From positions 682,001 through 746,000 of the forward strand of contig CP090852.1 of the NCBI GenBank assembly GCA_041879415.1: a stretch of 64,000 nt of DNA, read 5' to 3'. A model generated the notes under the pieces. It searched no databases. It was not told the origin of the DNA and was given only the letters and a program-made list of their open reading frames with translations. The stretch is from Vibrio chagasii. Its GTDB lineage: Bacteria; Pseudomonadota; Gammaproteobacteria; Enterobacterales; Vibrionaceae. Shown here piece after piece: positions 36,601 through 43,714 of the stretch. The translations under genes were made by a program, and so were the position numbers. The first letter of the stretch is position 1. Every line of letters starts with the position of its first letter.

Positions 36601-36841
36601 GCTGTTCTGGTGAGCTTTCAATGTTGTTTACAAGCTGTGCCACCACCTTTTCCAACTGTTGTTCTACAGCTTCTATTTGTGGTTCTGTCAGAGGTTGAGT
36701 CTGCTCCAAGTTCTGAGGTTCAATACTCACAACTTGTACGCCATCGGCCTTCGCTTGGGAAGCGGGTAATGGCTGCCAAGTACCGTCAGGAAATACCTGC
36801 CAAATTACCCCACCAACTTCGATATATAAAATAGGATCCAT
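27662..36841 (-). CDS. Giant Bap/Lap-type repeat adhesin with RTX type I secretion signal
   Basis: Surface adhesin or biofilm matrix protein of 3059 aa. Order: N-terminal module (1-130) with a beta start (IEVGGVIWQVFPDGTWQPLP) and a Gln/Glu-rich helix; four Ig-like repeats of about 103 residues (150-560, VEDGQTV-type motifs); five T1SS-143-type repeats ending near 625, 892, 1033, 1189 and 1330 (LDH/IDH plus D-D-D-E strings); a long cadherin-like, VCBS-like tandem region (1470-2880) with many DxDGSE calcium-type motifs; and a C-terminal RTX/VCA0849-type secretion domain (2940-3059) containing DNDLLIGGTGSDSFVFES. It has only four Cys, all between 2280 and 2525. It heads the six-gene operon; an AAGGAAGAGG ribosome site precedes the ATG. 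Repeats are divergent in DNA, so the frame looks stable. Confidence 0.95.
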   Translation of the reverse strand: MDPILYIEVGGVIWQVFPDGTWQPLPASQAKADGVQVVSIEPQNLEQTQPLTEPQIEAVEQQLEKVVAQLVNNIESSPEQPSASNDQPSASASFIAYVRSTLDETLAEAGFDTRPTEYFEDDTTSNEGNLDILLPSAALTVDILDGGDGYENQFEVPSVTITGTAVDVRDGRTVLLTITDINGNTVTTTATTSDETYVVNGVDLSSLAEGDLKVDAVIADEFGNSIAANDSTIKDTLATIDVDFDGFGDEFYNQFEIANGALVGTVANVEDGQTISISITDSQGLTQEYTTIVSGGTWTLTLQDYSSFAEGELTVIANTIDIAGNPTTATDTIIKDTLASITASVDDGGDGVLNSFEVQSAKFFGTVQNVEDGQTVNIRISDSTTNVIVLTATVVNGAWSVEGVDLTSFADGSITIEADTIDVAGNPANAVNSAGVIVIDTVSPVIDIDTLDGFSILAFRSGQLTTMQGTTNVAEGLPVYIEVSDGTQILVFEGVVDSSGNWLVENIDISALDSSAEWTIDAKVFNTVGNEAIDDMPTIILPESVVFSENIIGIFGDETQTSDIRIDFADFSFGDDQSLAESLTSQDLTITVAVSADKQSLVGTRSDGQVVFDAAISGSNVNINFYKAIDQEAGLDSIQTALVIEGLQTDADGTTELVIGHLPIVIKDSDPLIFDESYEVIEGEVVSGNVLNNDIDLDTQLTIRSVEVDGTTQTISGSAPVSFTLDEGVLTVFANGHWTFVANRNLDHTVAQNISFNYVAGDSSNDFGNGTAVIDIFDGDAGQILDGDATTTETDVSEGVQTVVGQFTVLGESDNPDPDSLVFNADTLNLLDALNLTTSEILFPLSYTLSGDGKVITAQVSGETIFTLTLSATSSGDDVLANVTLVLNKPLNHELVKDSFTLPMIIEGNDLDGTPLGEGRFEWIVKDGSDPILVSVSDAAVDESDLSSGATTSTGVFSLNLGSDYEGALFFNLADQPLLFSGGEQIVYTISPNGNLLTGYVGSVSAENVAFTLSFPQTDSQVDSNVTYTFVLNKGLDQSSPTDQIPFVVTARDDDNDETKLTLNVSVTDGGEPTIGSGTVELSEIPVADSTPSGVGSTANVSLAVTAGNDPLVFLGLDVTTGQAVLDSDGVAVTSNGEALTWRDNGNGTFDAVLGNGDAVFRIKLPDSFSLEANGSTNVDVVIELYQSIDHGSGSKDTELTIPASIVTIDSDGSRDTQASDIKIYDGKDPEISVIGSISVDEDGLLGDGQQVGVEDSSPSLGIIEGSDDVVSVTVNTAAFDSLGYTSAGKAISLQTVDSDGWYYGQDTDGNNVFRIRFNTDGTTEFELYAPLDHAYGNNGENNLALNFELVVNDADGDSSDPATYSVNVKDDVPTARDGSIEMVEGDNLTGQFLTEEYAGADGAEIISVTYRNVTYTFDSAGTPITIELINDYDNGSIYGQFTLSPDGSYQLTTNPNVTTDPNDPKIIDDIDYLVRDADGDEVVSNAELVLDDNEGFIRYEDSETTEDNDAIIVVSVSTGDIDQSETVTAIEFSEASLNGGSLYLDGVLLQVVDGKVTLSGSQLTMIDSQFTGPNGQLTYRPALHESNTTSTVILAINAIISTDTVPKELTADIAVSVLPVADAPDWSDSVFTYQSVEDDADPIKLDITAQLVDQDSSETLTYTISGIPDGLNITLDGNSVKEGKEYTQNQIDKMEIRADENLAGRFEFEITAIATESGNSFADPADKTADNVHTVIVEISPDADKPILSVKDYKGLEDENIFLKNVISGSLTDTDDSESLSYQIEVQDGWSIQGGLFDLIGPNTYLVSAEAIENGTAYLIPKEDISSFTEDLYIKVTAVSYESTIDSLAPINLTAVSDTETINIFLKGVVDEPVVVDGGNAHWEYDSNTKVISNQSVLNEDGLIRLDFVVQTSDDDVSEEINVLLTNIPEGTLLVDALGEPVSLTIAYIDDITGPVFQVSNAQLNDLYLKPVPDFSGELELTVIAISTEPDGDSGEFPMTLKVELAPVVDQEDGQVVSTQGIEDSQIGLNLEPSVNQDVDGSESLTGYVIDSLPADLTLYFDGSVIEVPASGLDLESLLDSTTPTLSELLNSGRLSVTATEDLSGTFTIPITYEVTDTSSTGATDVKDISGTISVTVDARVELDTRLESSGQIYISDDGSPVNVSDAVTFVDADIDGSEYLDYILIDVPDGYSLIIDHPNGAAQDGSGNWIISANGLTSDSIQELAQEILSGMTISSPNDTPVLDIVVRARVIDGEDSKYINTSFQIQITGHDGGGGSCDPVGPPSPIQPDGEIKTPEGEDIDLTGLLNTDVASDPDNEISFYIPADSLPEGVEISGDGVIAEYDASGEIVGYSITADGLSKLTLTGLDEDFAGCIDFTIETIETSPCNGQTVTTEQTISIQVLPVVDDITVEADSTTIQEDTATDLNLELVLGDSVEDGQLITGEGNSATGKETVNSLTITVSNGGTLSESPSDTGLLVDNGNGTWTVTDPSRLSDVLVTPPEHYSGEITLTVTANITDEADCVTETDTQDKTTVVTITVEPVADEANLVTQDIIGDEDTYISLSSLSAELIDQDGSENMSLALKGVPEGAIVAIKVGDSYELVPNNGADGGTFNGNPTYEWQLDPSQLANLVIMPPRDFSGDMNLVLEAITQEIGTTEIRYTESDFTVGVNPIGDKVEFFDLPEQMTGSEDEGIVIPLDANSFETNSDEFLLITVTVNGTSDPSGLTGLDRIRIGSETSSFTNVGGIIQASILVKASSVDELEFFAGDAWGNLDITITGQTVDQNTVLGNLVTDTGEPSSQDMTLVITPEPDAPLLSLEYPSIVAEASGIIPLGLDLSLVNPADSEEGFITIYDIPAGLTFSHGSMVDGQYVVELADVPNLAITGGYNSGDQFDLTIEPSAEIGNNQAVGLPQTVSVEFVAEGDSTITATDDNDLLIGGTGSDSFVFESSGLGSADAPSFDVVQDFDASPDTDAIDLSGILGGLGIATGIGATQYLDLEESAEGVTISIKANGDDDVQQNILLADVTYDDLYQGDSSSALEAQILQKMIEDNNLTL

Positions 36842-37093
36842 CCTAAACCTCTTCCTTACAAAACGCTGACATTGAGGGCATCAATGCGCTCAATAAAAGA
36901 CTAAAAAATCAGCAAAAACACTCTAATCAATACTAGCAAACAACAAATCTTTAACAGTTAATTAATTACCATTGATACGCTGTAAAGTAAACCGATAAGC
37001 TGTGACTTCCATTCAGTTATATCTAACGTCACAAAATACATTTAATGAATATGTCATAATGTTGAAATTACTGGTTAATTTTCAAGGAATGTC

Positions 37094-38941
37094 ATGACGG
37101 CAACGAACTATCTCAACCAATTGAATCACAAGTATCTTGCAACTCACAAAACGAAAGAAGACTTCTTTTGGGATACTTACATGGGCATCAGTGACGACCA
37201 TGATGGCTCCACCCTCGCTCAAACTCAGTGGACCGAATTTCTAAGCTCTGCTGAGCAGATAAAGGCTATCGAAGCCCAGCTCAGTACCATCGACCAAATT
37301 CAAGATCCTCAAGAAAAAGAGAACACCTTAACCGGGCTAAATGGTTGGTTAGCTACGTTCAAATCACATGCTATCGAATCGCAAGATTCACAAGCGCTAA
37401 AGGCCGACCTCATCAAGTTTGAAGGGGAACTGTTTGAGAAAAAGCAAAACCACGTGATGACTTACGTAAATGAAGTGGGACAAGAAACAGAAGGTTCGCT
37501 TCCTGTCCTAGGTTCAGCGGTGAGAAGTAACAGTAGTGAGCAAGTTAGGCGTTCAGCACACCAAGCCTTATTGGGGCTAGAACAATGGCTACTTGTGAAC
37601 GGCTTTATTGAACTCATCAAAAAACGCAATAAGTTTGCCCAGTCTCTGGGGTTCAAAACGTTTTTCGATTATTCCGTCGTAAAAACGGAGCAGATGACCA
37701 CTGAGCAACTGTTTGCGATTTTGGACGACTTTGAGTTGCGTACCCGAGATAGTCACCAAAAAAGTCTCACCAACTTGGCTGCCCAAAAGGGTCAAAGCGC
37801 ACTCGAAGGCCATAACTTCACCTACTCTTTTGCTGGTGACGTGATGAATGACCTCGACCCTTACGTCCCGTTCTCAAAGTCATTGAGACGCTGGGTTGAA
37901 TCTTTTGGCCGATTAAATATCGAATATTCTCAAGCCACACTGAAGTTGGATCTGCTTGATCGCAAAGGCAAGTACCCAAATGGTTTTTGTCATGGACCTA
38001 TTCCTTCTTTTTATGACCAAGACACTTGGGTGCCAGCTCAAGTCAACTTCACAAGTAACGCTAAGCCCGATCAAGTCGGCAGCGGCTATGATGGAATCAA
38101 CACTCTGTTTCATGAGGGCGGGCACGCGGCACACTTTGCCAACGTCAAAATGAACGCTCCGTGTTTCTCTCAAGAGTTTGCACCGACCTCAATGGCTTAC
38201 GCGGAAACTCAGTCTATGTTCTGCGATAGCCTATTGAATGATGCCGATTGGCTAAAACAATACGCAGTCAATGATGAAGGTCAGCCGGTACCTGATGAGC
38301 TTATTAAAGCGATGATTGATAGTAAGCAGCCATTCAGAGCCTACCAAGAACGCAGCATTCTTGTGGTGCCTTACTTTGAACGAGCGCTGTATGAAATGGC
38401 TGACGAAGATCTTACACCTGAGAAGATCACTGAGCTCGCTCGTCGTAGCGAGAAAAGCATACTTGGTTTGGATTGCAGCCCACGTCCATTAATGGCGATC
38501 CCGCACCTGTTATCAGACGAAGCTTCTTGCGCATATCAAGGTTACTTACTGGCTCACATGGCGGTGTATCAAACGCGAGCTTACTTCACTGACAAGTTCG
38601 GTTACTTAACAGACAACCCTGAGATCGGCCCTTTATTGGCTAAGCACTATTGGTATAAAGGCAATAGTGTTAATCACAATGGAACAATAGAGAGCCTGAC
38701 TGGAGAAGGTTTCAATGCAAAATACCTGGCTGATGAGTGCAACTTAACACCTGATCAAGCATGGGCAATTGAAGAGAAAAAGATCAAACAACTAGCTTCT
38801 CGTGAACGTGCACAAATCGCAGATTTAAATGCGAAAATATCGATTGTCGATGGCGCAACTGAATTAGCGAATAATGAAGAATCGAATGAACAAATGTGTG
38901 ATGATTTTGAGCGTTTTATTGTTGAAAAATACGGACGATAA
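37094..38941 (+). CDS. M3-family zinc oligopeptidase (PepF/Pz-peptidase-like)
   Basis: Cytoplasmic zinc metallopeptidase of 615 aa that cleaves oligopeptides. The zinc site HEGGH is at residues 340-344 (the M3 form is HExGH), with the downstream Glu in PTSMAYAETQSMF. Helical character throughout and no signal peptide are typical of the family. It is divergent from the adhesin operon with 250 bp between. The annotation is oligoendopeptidase F-like rather than OpdA, because the length is shorter than 680. Confidence 0.9.
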   Translation: MTATNYLNQLNHKYLATHKTKEDFFWDTYMGISDDHDGSTLAQTQWTEFLSSAEQIKAIEAQLSTIDQIQDPQEKENTLTGLNGWLATFKSHAIESQDSQALKADLIKFEGELFEKKQNHVMTYVNEVGQETEGSLPVLGSAVRSNSSEQVRRSAHQALLGLEQWLLVNGFIELIKKRNKFAQSLGFKTFFDYSVVKTEQMTTEQLFAILDDFELRTRDSHQKSLTNLAAQKGQSALEGHNFTYSFAGDVMNDLDPYVPFSKSLRRWVESFGRLNIEYSQATLKLDLLDRKGKYPNGFCHGPIPSFYDQDTWVPAQVNFTSNAKPDQVGSGYDGINTLFHEGGHAAHFANVKMNAPCFSQEFAPTSMAYAETQSMFCDSLLNDADWLKQYAVNDEGQPVPDELIKAMIDSKQPFRAYQERSILVVPYFERALYEMADEDLTPEKITELARRSEKSILGLDCSPRPLMAIPHLLSDEASCAYQGYLLAHMAVYQTRAYFTDKFGYLTDNPEIGPLLAKHYWYKGNSVNHNGTIESLTGEGFNAKYLADECNLTPDQAWAIEEKKIKQLASRERAQIADLNAKISIVDGATELANNEESNEQMCDDFERFIVEKYGR

Positions 38942-38975
38942 CCAACGTTCACAATCACTCGTTGATTAAACAGAT

Positions 38976-39007
38976 AAAAAAAGGACGATATTAATCGTCC
39001 TTTTTTC
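38976..39007. terminator. Bidirectional terminator after M3 peptidase
   Basis: Stem of about 13 bp (A-rich arm plus GGACGAT with ATCGTCC plus T-rich arm) and an ATTA loop. Symmetry lets it serve both convergent genes. Confidence 0.9.
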
Positions 39008-39022
39008 TTTTCAATATTGGCA

Positions 39023-39334
39023 TTACGCCGTAGCGCACACCGAGCGTGTTTCGGTATCGAATTCAATATCAACCGATTCAACGCTTCTCAAAGACTTTCT
39101 GTGAATGCCGTATACCTGTCCCGTCAACACAATATAAAACTTTTCAGTTTTCAGTAATTTCCATGCTTCATCTAAAGATTCTGCGTAGACTTTGTTTTGT
39201 GAGTCTTGTGGACGAGTACCAGCAGCTCTTCCATGTTTACGTGCCAATTCGAACAATCCATTTCGATTAGGCTTGCACGTAAACAGAGTCTCATTGCCAT
39301 AAATGACACCCTTGCCAGATATGCTCTTAACCAT
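39023..39334 (-). CDS. Small conserved-looking protein of unknown function
   Basis: I do not recognise the family. The preferred ATG at 39334 has a GGAG site eight bases upstream (CTGGAGATACAAA), giving 103 aa. A longer frame to 39448 lacks such a site. The protein is soluble, basic in the first half (FELARKHGRAAGTRPQDSQN) and has the strand-rich YIVLTGQVYGIHRKSLRSVE in the second half. No signal peptide. It is monocistronic and ends at the shared terminator. Confidence 0.65.
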   Translation of the reverse strand: MVKSISGKGVIYGNETLFTCKPNRNGLFELARKHGRAAGTRPQDSQNKVYAESLDEAWKLLKTEKFYIVLTGQVYGIHRKSLRSVESVDIEFDTETRSVCATA

Positions 39335-39526
39335 TTTGTATCTCCAGATAATAATCCACTCGTAACGCTTGAGTGGCATAGCACATGTCGAACAGTGGAT
39401 GCTTAAGCTGCGCAAAGAAGAGAATATGGTGTAAAGACCGGGCAGCAATTACACCATGACGTTCAGTTTCAATATTTGAGTTTTAAAGGCTTTGGTTCTT
39501 AGCGTGCCTAAGCCTCGGCACTACTC

Positions 39527-40567
39527 TTAGAAGTAGTAGTAAGCTGCTGCGAATACGTGTGTTTCTTCGTCGTATTGCATACTTGTTGAACCAATACGCG
39601 AGCCTTCGATATCTTGCTTAATATCGATGCCCATATCAGCATTGTCAGCAATACGGTACATAGCTGCGATGTTGATGTAAGAAGCGTCTACGTCCGACTG
39701 GCCGTCAAGTTCATTGTTGCTAGATGCGTAACCAGCTGCAATGGTTAGGTCTTCAGATAGTGTGTAACCACCAGACAGGTAGTAGCCCTTGTTTTTAGAT
39801 GAGTCACTCTCTTCAATCCAAGAGTTTACACCTAGCTTAAGAGCACCAACTTTCACGTTACCAGTTACTGTGTATACTTCGAAATCATCTTCGTAGTTAC
39901 GGTTTTCGTAGCCAGCGTATAGGTTGAATACTTCTTGCTCTAGACCAATGTAACCGTTCACACCTTTGTCGAAGTCGTCGTCGCTACGAGAATCTTTCGT
40001 TTCAAAGTAAGAGATGCCGTAAGCGATACCGCTTGTTGCGCCTTGGAACTTAACGACATTGAATGCATCAGAAGCATCACCAGCAGAAGCACCAAACTCG
40101 TAAGTGTTATCGCCTGCGCCGTCAACTTTATCTAGTGCCGTATCATTTTCCCAACCGAATGAAGCGATACCGTAACCAGTGTCGAAACCTAACCAAGCTT
40201 TATCAACGTCTGTCGCAGGGCCTGTATCAATACCATTCACCCAACCAGATGTAGCTGCGTCGTTCGCTGCAACGTTATCGTCAGTTGTGTAATTCAGCAT
40301 CATGTCAGTTTCGAAGTAACCAACAAAACGGTTGTTACGGTAGCTTACCGCAAGTGTTAGACCAGTCGCCCAGTCATCGTAAAATGCTTTTGAACCTGTG
40401 TCGTAGTAACCACCAACACCGAAAGAACCTGCTACTGAGAATTGATCTTTGTGCATAGAATCAAAAGCAAACATCTCTTCATTCTGGCTATTTTGGCTGC
40501 TTGTGTTTACAGCGAATGCTGAAGTTGAAATGCTTGCAATCGCAAGTGCTACTAATGTTTTTTTCAT
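39527..40567 (-). CDS. Outer-membrane porin-like beta barrel
   Basis: A 346-aa exported barrel: signal MKKTLVALAIASISTSAFA, an acidic mature part with alternating strands (FSVAGSFGVGGYYD, GLTLAVSYRNNRFVGYFE) and a C-terminal YYYF, with a terminal Phe as required for BAM-assisted insertion. It resembles Vibrio general porins but is not clearly OmpU or OmpT. I prefer the MKKTL start at 40567; three extra codons lie upstream. The gene lies downstream of a DUF3187 barrel gene on the same strand, 155 bp apart. Confidence 0.85.
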   Translation of the reverse strand: MKKTLVALAIASISTSAFAVNTSSQNSQNEEMFAFDSMHKDQFSVAGSFGVGGYYDTGSKAFYDDWATGLTLAVSYRNNRFVGYFETDMMLNYTTDDNVAANDAATSGWVNGIDTGPATDVDKAWLGFDTGYGIASFGWENDTALDKVDGAGDNTYEFGASAGDASDAFNVVKFQGATSGIAYGISYFETKDSRSDDDFDKGVNGYIGLEQEVFNLYAGYENRNYEDDFEVYTVTGNVKVGALKLGVNSWIEESDSSKNKGYYLSGGYTLSEDLTIAAGYASSNNELDGQSDVDASYINIAAMYRIADNADMGIDIKQDIEGSRIGSTSMQYDEETHVFAAAYYYF

Positions 40568-40722
40568 GATTACCACTACCTATATATTGATTCGGCCTTG
40601 TTAGTCCGGCCTTTTGGAGTGGCGCTATTGTTCAAAAATTACAGTTATTGATATACCGTAAAATTACTGAAATTTTATAGCCAAGATGAATTTAATTAAA
40701 TAATGATATGTTGATATCGCTT

Positions 40723-41682
40723 TTATATTGAGAAACGTAAGCCGAGCGTGAAACCGATATCAGTACTGTTATCCATATTACGAATGTTCTCAATCATCAA
40801 GGCTTCTAAAGCAAGGCGGTACAAACGATAGCGATACCCCACAACCACCTCATTCGATGGCTCCGAGAAATCTGGATCATTGGTCGACCAGCCTTGATAG
40901 TTAAGCGATTCAAGGACAAAGCTATGGCGCTGATTCCATCGATATTCATACCCAACAGCCCAGCTAGCACTCACGTTTTCAAGTGCTAGCCTCTCATCAC
41001 TCACTAAGTGACCATCGCTGTTTCGATGCACAAGGCCAATGGTAGAAAAGAAACTGTGCCTTGGAGTGATATAGCTGTAGTTGAGTTGGACACCCTGCTC
41101 GAAACTGGTTCTCGCAAACTGCCCGCTTCTTACATTGTTGTAAAACAGTGAACCACCAGCCGACAGTGACATCGGTCCTCGAGAATACAGTAACAACTCA
41201 TTATAGAAGGTAAGCGCATTGGTTAGGTCATCACCTTCGAAATCTGACACATGAATACCGGCATTATGAAAATCCATAGTGAACTGGTCTTCTGCAACCT
41301 CATCACGGCCATTCTGCCCAACACCAAACAGATCATGAAACCCCATCACAAAACTATCTAAACCGTTATCTTTGGCTGTGACAACACGATAATCGAGTTC
41401 AGTTTTCCAAATCGGAGACGCTTGCCATTGAACTGCAATATTGGATTGATTTTGATAATAGTCTAAGGAGTAAGCTTGTGTATGTGCCCATACACTGGCC
41501 TGCGTATAAGAGGACTTAAACTCAATCGTACCAGTCCTATTTGGTTCAGCAGAACGAAGCTGTGTAGAGAGTACATTCGAATGAATGGGAGATTGTGCAT
41601 AGACAAACATTGGAGATGCTACAGCACTATGAAAAGGCAATATTGATAGGGATACAGTCAGAAATGTTCTTAACGCTGTCAC
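40723..41682 (-). CDS. DUF3187-like outer-membrane beta-barrel protein
   Basis: A 319-aa exported protein with a signal peptide (ending AVASP near 22) and a run of amphipathic strands ending in LGLRFSI. The motifs YAQSPIHSNVLSTQLRSAEP and DSFVMGFHDLFGVGQNGRDE match the DUF3187 family, an outer-membrane barrel of unknown substrate. It is divergent from the LuxR-type regulator at 41902, which makes that regulator a candidate controller. Family call is moderate; the barrel nature is clearer. Confidence 0.72.
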   Translation of the reverse strand: MTALRTFLTVSLSILPFHSAVASPMFVYAQSPIHSNVLSTQLRSAEPNRTGTIEFKSSYTQASVWAHTQAYSLDYYQNQSNIAVQWQASPIWKTELDYRVVTAKDNGLDSFVMGFHDLFGVGQNGRDEVAEDQFTMDFHNAGIHVSDFEGDDLTNALTFYNELLLYSRGPMSLSAGGSLFYNNVRSGQFARTSFEQGVQLNYSYITPRHSFFSTIGLVHRNSDGHLVSDERLALENVSASWAVGYEYRWNQRHSFVLESLNYQGWSTNDPDFSEPSNEVVVGYRYRLYRLALEALMIENIRNMDNSTDIGFTLGLRFSI

Positions 41683-41857
41683 AACTTTCTCAATGGTTTA
41701 AAACGTCCGATTTTCTTAAAAACAGCGTTCAATTAATGCAGCAAATTTACTGCTTTTCGCTAAAATACATAGAATAATCTGTTCTAAAAAAATCGAGCTA
41801 AGAACACCTTAACGATCTTTTAATGTTCACTTGCTCTCGAGCGTTTTAACGAATATC

Positions 41858-41870
41858 TTCACCGCGTGAA
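41858..41870. promoter_or_regulatory. Short dyad upstream of LuxR-type regulator gene
   Basis: TTCACCGCGTGAA is a 13-bp palindrome (TTCAC-CGC-GTGAA) 31 bp before the GTG start, inside the divergent promoter region. It is a candidate operator, perhaps for autoregulation; no binding data are implied. Confidence 0.3.
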
Positions 41871-41901
41871 TGAATAACCTAACTTTTGATAAGGATAAAA
41901 T

Positions 41902-42696
41902 GTGAACGTCTCTAGCCAGAGCTTTGAGCAATTGTTGATGAATCAGTCTGAAACTTTGATCAATAGTGATCCAAAAGATTTTACTGCAACTTGGTCCACG
42001 GCAAGCTTTGACGTTCTAGACTGGTTTGATATTGACAGATTAACCCTGTACCCAAACTCTATGGTACTGCTCGAAGATGGGAAAACAATCTCGGTATCTA
42101 AATCACATATTCCATCTATCAATAAGCAAGACTTTTTAGGCTGTAACCATCTCGAGTATTTGAAGCTCCTCAAAACCCAAGAAACCTACTTAGAGTTTTC
42201 AGAAGATCAGCTCGCTAAAATTCAAAACGATGTGCTACGCCGAATATATAAACAAGGTGGCAAGTGGCACTGTATTATACCTTTGCAGCTGTTTAACCAA
42301 CGTTGGGGAGCACTCTCGTTCACTAACTTCCATGACAATAAAACCACATTGGGTTTAGAAGACATTAAGCGACTGAAGCTTGTGTGTGAGATGTGGCTTT
42401 GTTATTGGCAGCATTCAACGTTAGCTCGAACGTTGAATCAAAGTGAGAACTTGTGGGAAGACGACAGTGATAAGCTGTTGTTGTTATCGAAAAAGCAAAC
42501 CAAGGTGCTATCACTCATCGCTCAAGGGTACACTGCCAAGGAGTGCGCCGATAAATTGCACCTCAGCCCTCGTACCATCGAATCGCATAAGTACAGAATG
42601 CTTGGGTTAATGAACCTAAATAATCACAATGAATTGGTTCAATTTGCTTTGCGTAACGGCTTAGGAATTACTGAAAATAGAGACGCGACTCGATAG
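41902..42696 (+). CDS. LuxR/NarL-type transcriptional regulator with GAF-like sensor
   Basis: A 264-aa DNA-binding regulator. Residues 1-180 look like a GAF-type sensing domain (ILDRLTLYPNSMVLLEDGK region, KWHCIIPLQLFNQRWGALSF). Residues 195-260 are a LuxR helix-turn-helix: LLSKKQTKVLSLIAQGYTAK, then ECADKLHLSPRTIESHKYRM with the conserved recognition helix. It uses a GTG start at 41902 after an AAGGAT site; the overlapping ATG is immediately followed by TGA. No phospho-acceptor receiver domain is present. It is divergent from the DUF3187 gene. Confidence 0.88.
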   Translation: MNVSSQSFEQLLMNQSETLINSDPKDFTATWSTASFDVLDWFDIDRLTLYPNSMVLLEDGKTISVSKSHIPSINKQDFLGCNHLEYLKLLKTQETYLEFSEDQLAKIQNDVLRRIYKQGGKWHCIIPLQLFNQRWGALSFTNFHDNKTTLGLEDIKRLKLVCEMWLCYWQHSTLARTLNQSENLWEDDSDKLLLLSKKQTKVLSLIAQGYTAKECADKLHLSPRTIESHKYRMLGLMNLNNHNELVQFALRNGLGITENRDATR

Positions 42697-42727
42697 ACGT
42701 ATTTAACTCGGTTTATCTAGTCACTAG

Positions 42728-43561
42728 CTATTCGTTACCTTCACTTAACGCGAACTTTATCTCATCAGATGAAAAACCTTTACGGCTGAGCATCGCATAA
42801 GCCTTGGAGCGCTCTTTATGATCATTAAGATCGTAAGACTTTTTCTGTAATTGTTCTAAACAAGACGAGTAGAAGTCCAGTTGCTCTTCGTTGATTAATC
42901 GATCGATTAACGCTGATAGCTCGCTGGTATCGATTTGTCGTTGTTTCAGCTCTTGCTGAATGGCAGTCAACCCCTTCCCTTTTCGCGCGTATTTCAACAC
43001 CTCTTTCTCCAAATCGGCTTTTTCGGCCTTGAGTTGGATATTACTCTTAAGCTCATGAGCTTGTGGGTGCTGATCGATAGCAACTTTGACTTGTTGATAG
43101 CTGAAGCCACGTTTTTGCAGTGTCGCTACAAGCTTTTCACGGCTCATGGTAAAGCCTGAATAGTAATGATTGATTCGATCGATCAAGATCATTTGTTCAT
43201 CGATGTTTTTCTCAGCAGATACCTTGTGAATCGCATCCGAAATAACCGAATCTGTTAGCCCTTTCTTCTTCAACTTCTCAACGATGTATCGCGAGCCAAA
43301 TTCGCCAAAGAAGGCTTGCTCAACAAATTGCTCTGCAAAATCCTGATCTGACTTTAGATAGCCGTAACCTTTCAAGTTCCTTAAGGTTTCGTCAATCCAA
43401 TCTTGATTGTCCGTTTTCACTTTCAGTTTCGCAGTCAACTCGCTTTCAGTCATATCCCTCTGGGTTAAGTGCCACATGGCAGAGTTCATGACGCTTTCGA
43501 TTCGTCGCGCTTTTCTTACCGTTGCTTTTTTAATATCCGGGTTTTGCTGTGAGTCATCCAT
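42728..43561 (-). CDS. RecX-family protein, long form
   Basis: RecX proteins block RecA filament growth. This one has 277 aa, well above the usual 150-170, because of extra three-helix repeats: RRIESVMNSAMWHLTQRDMT, then KLKKKGLTDSVISDAIHKV, TLQKRGFSYQQVKVAID and a final LSRKGFSSDEIKFALSE. It is not next to recA, so it may be a second RecX. Its effect on RecA is inferred only. It is convergent with the LuxR regulator, 31 bp apart. Confidence 0.8.
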   Translation of the reverse strand: MDDSQQNPDIKKATVRKARRIESVMNSAMWHLTQRDMTESELTAKLKVKTDNQDWIDETLRNLKGYGYLKSDQDFAEQFVEQAFFGEFGSRYIVEKLKKKGLTDSVISDAIHKVSAEKNIDEQMILIDRINHYYSGFTMSREKLVATLQKRGFSYQQVKVAIDQHPQAHELKSNIQLKAEKADLEKEVLKYARKGKGLTAIQQELKQRQIDTSELSALIDRLINEEQLDFYSSCLEQLQKKSYDLNDHKERSKAYAMLSRKGFSSDEIKFALSEGNE

Positions 43562-43658
43562 TCAATTTCAACTATCAAGATTAAGCCTGCCCCATGATAA
43601 CGCAATTCTGAGTTGGGTGAAGTGAGATAACGGAATGAAGCTTAAGATACACGGCAAC

Positions 43659-43690
43659 AAAAAAATGGACGCCGAAATAGCGTCCATTTA
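43659..43690 (-). terminator. Terminator after large MscS gene
   Basis: Ten-bp stem AAATGGACGC (43663-43672) with GCGTCCATTT (43680-43689), followed on the minus strand by a T run. Confidence 0.85.
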
Positions 43691-43714
43691 ATTGTCACGT
43701 TAATCAATGAGCGA

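Noticed and set aside
27662..36841. Tandem DNA repeats or frameshift in the giant adhesin gene
   Set aside because: The protein repeats are clear, but their DNA has diverged and the frame is open over the full 9.2 kb, so no assembly collapse or pseudogene is indicated.
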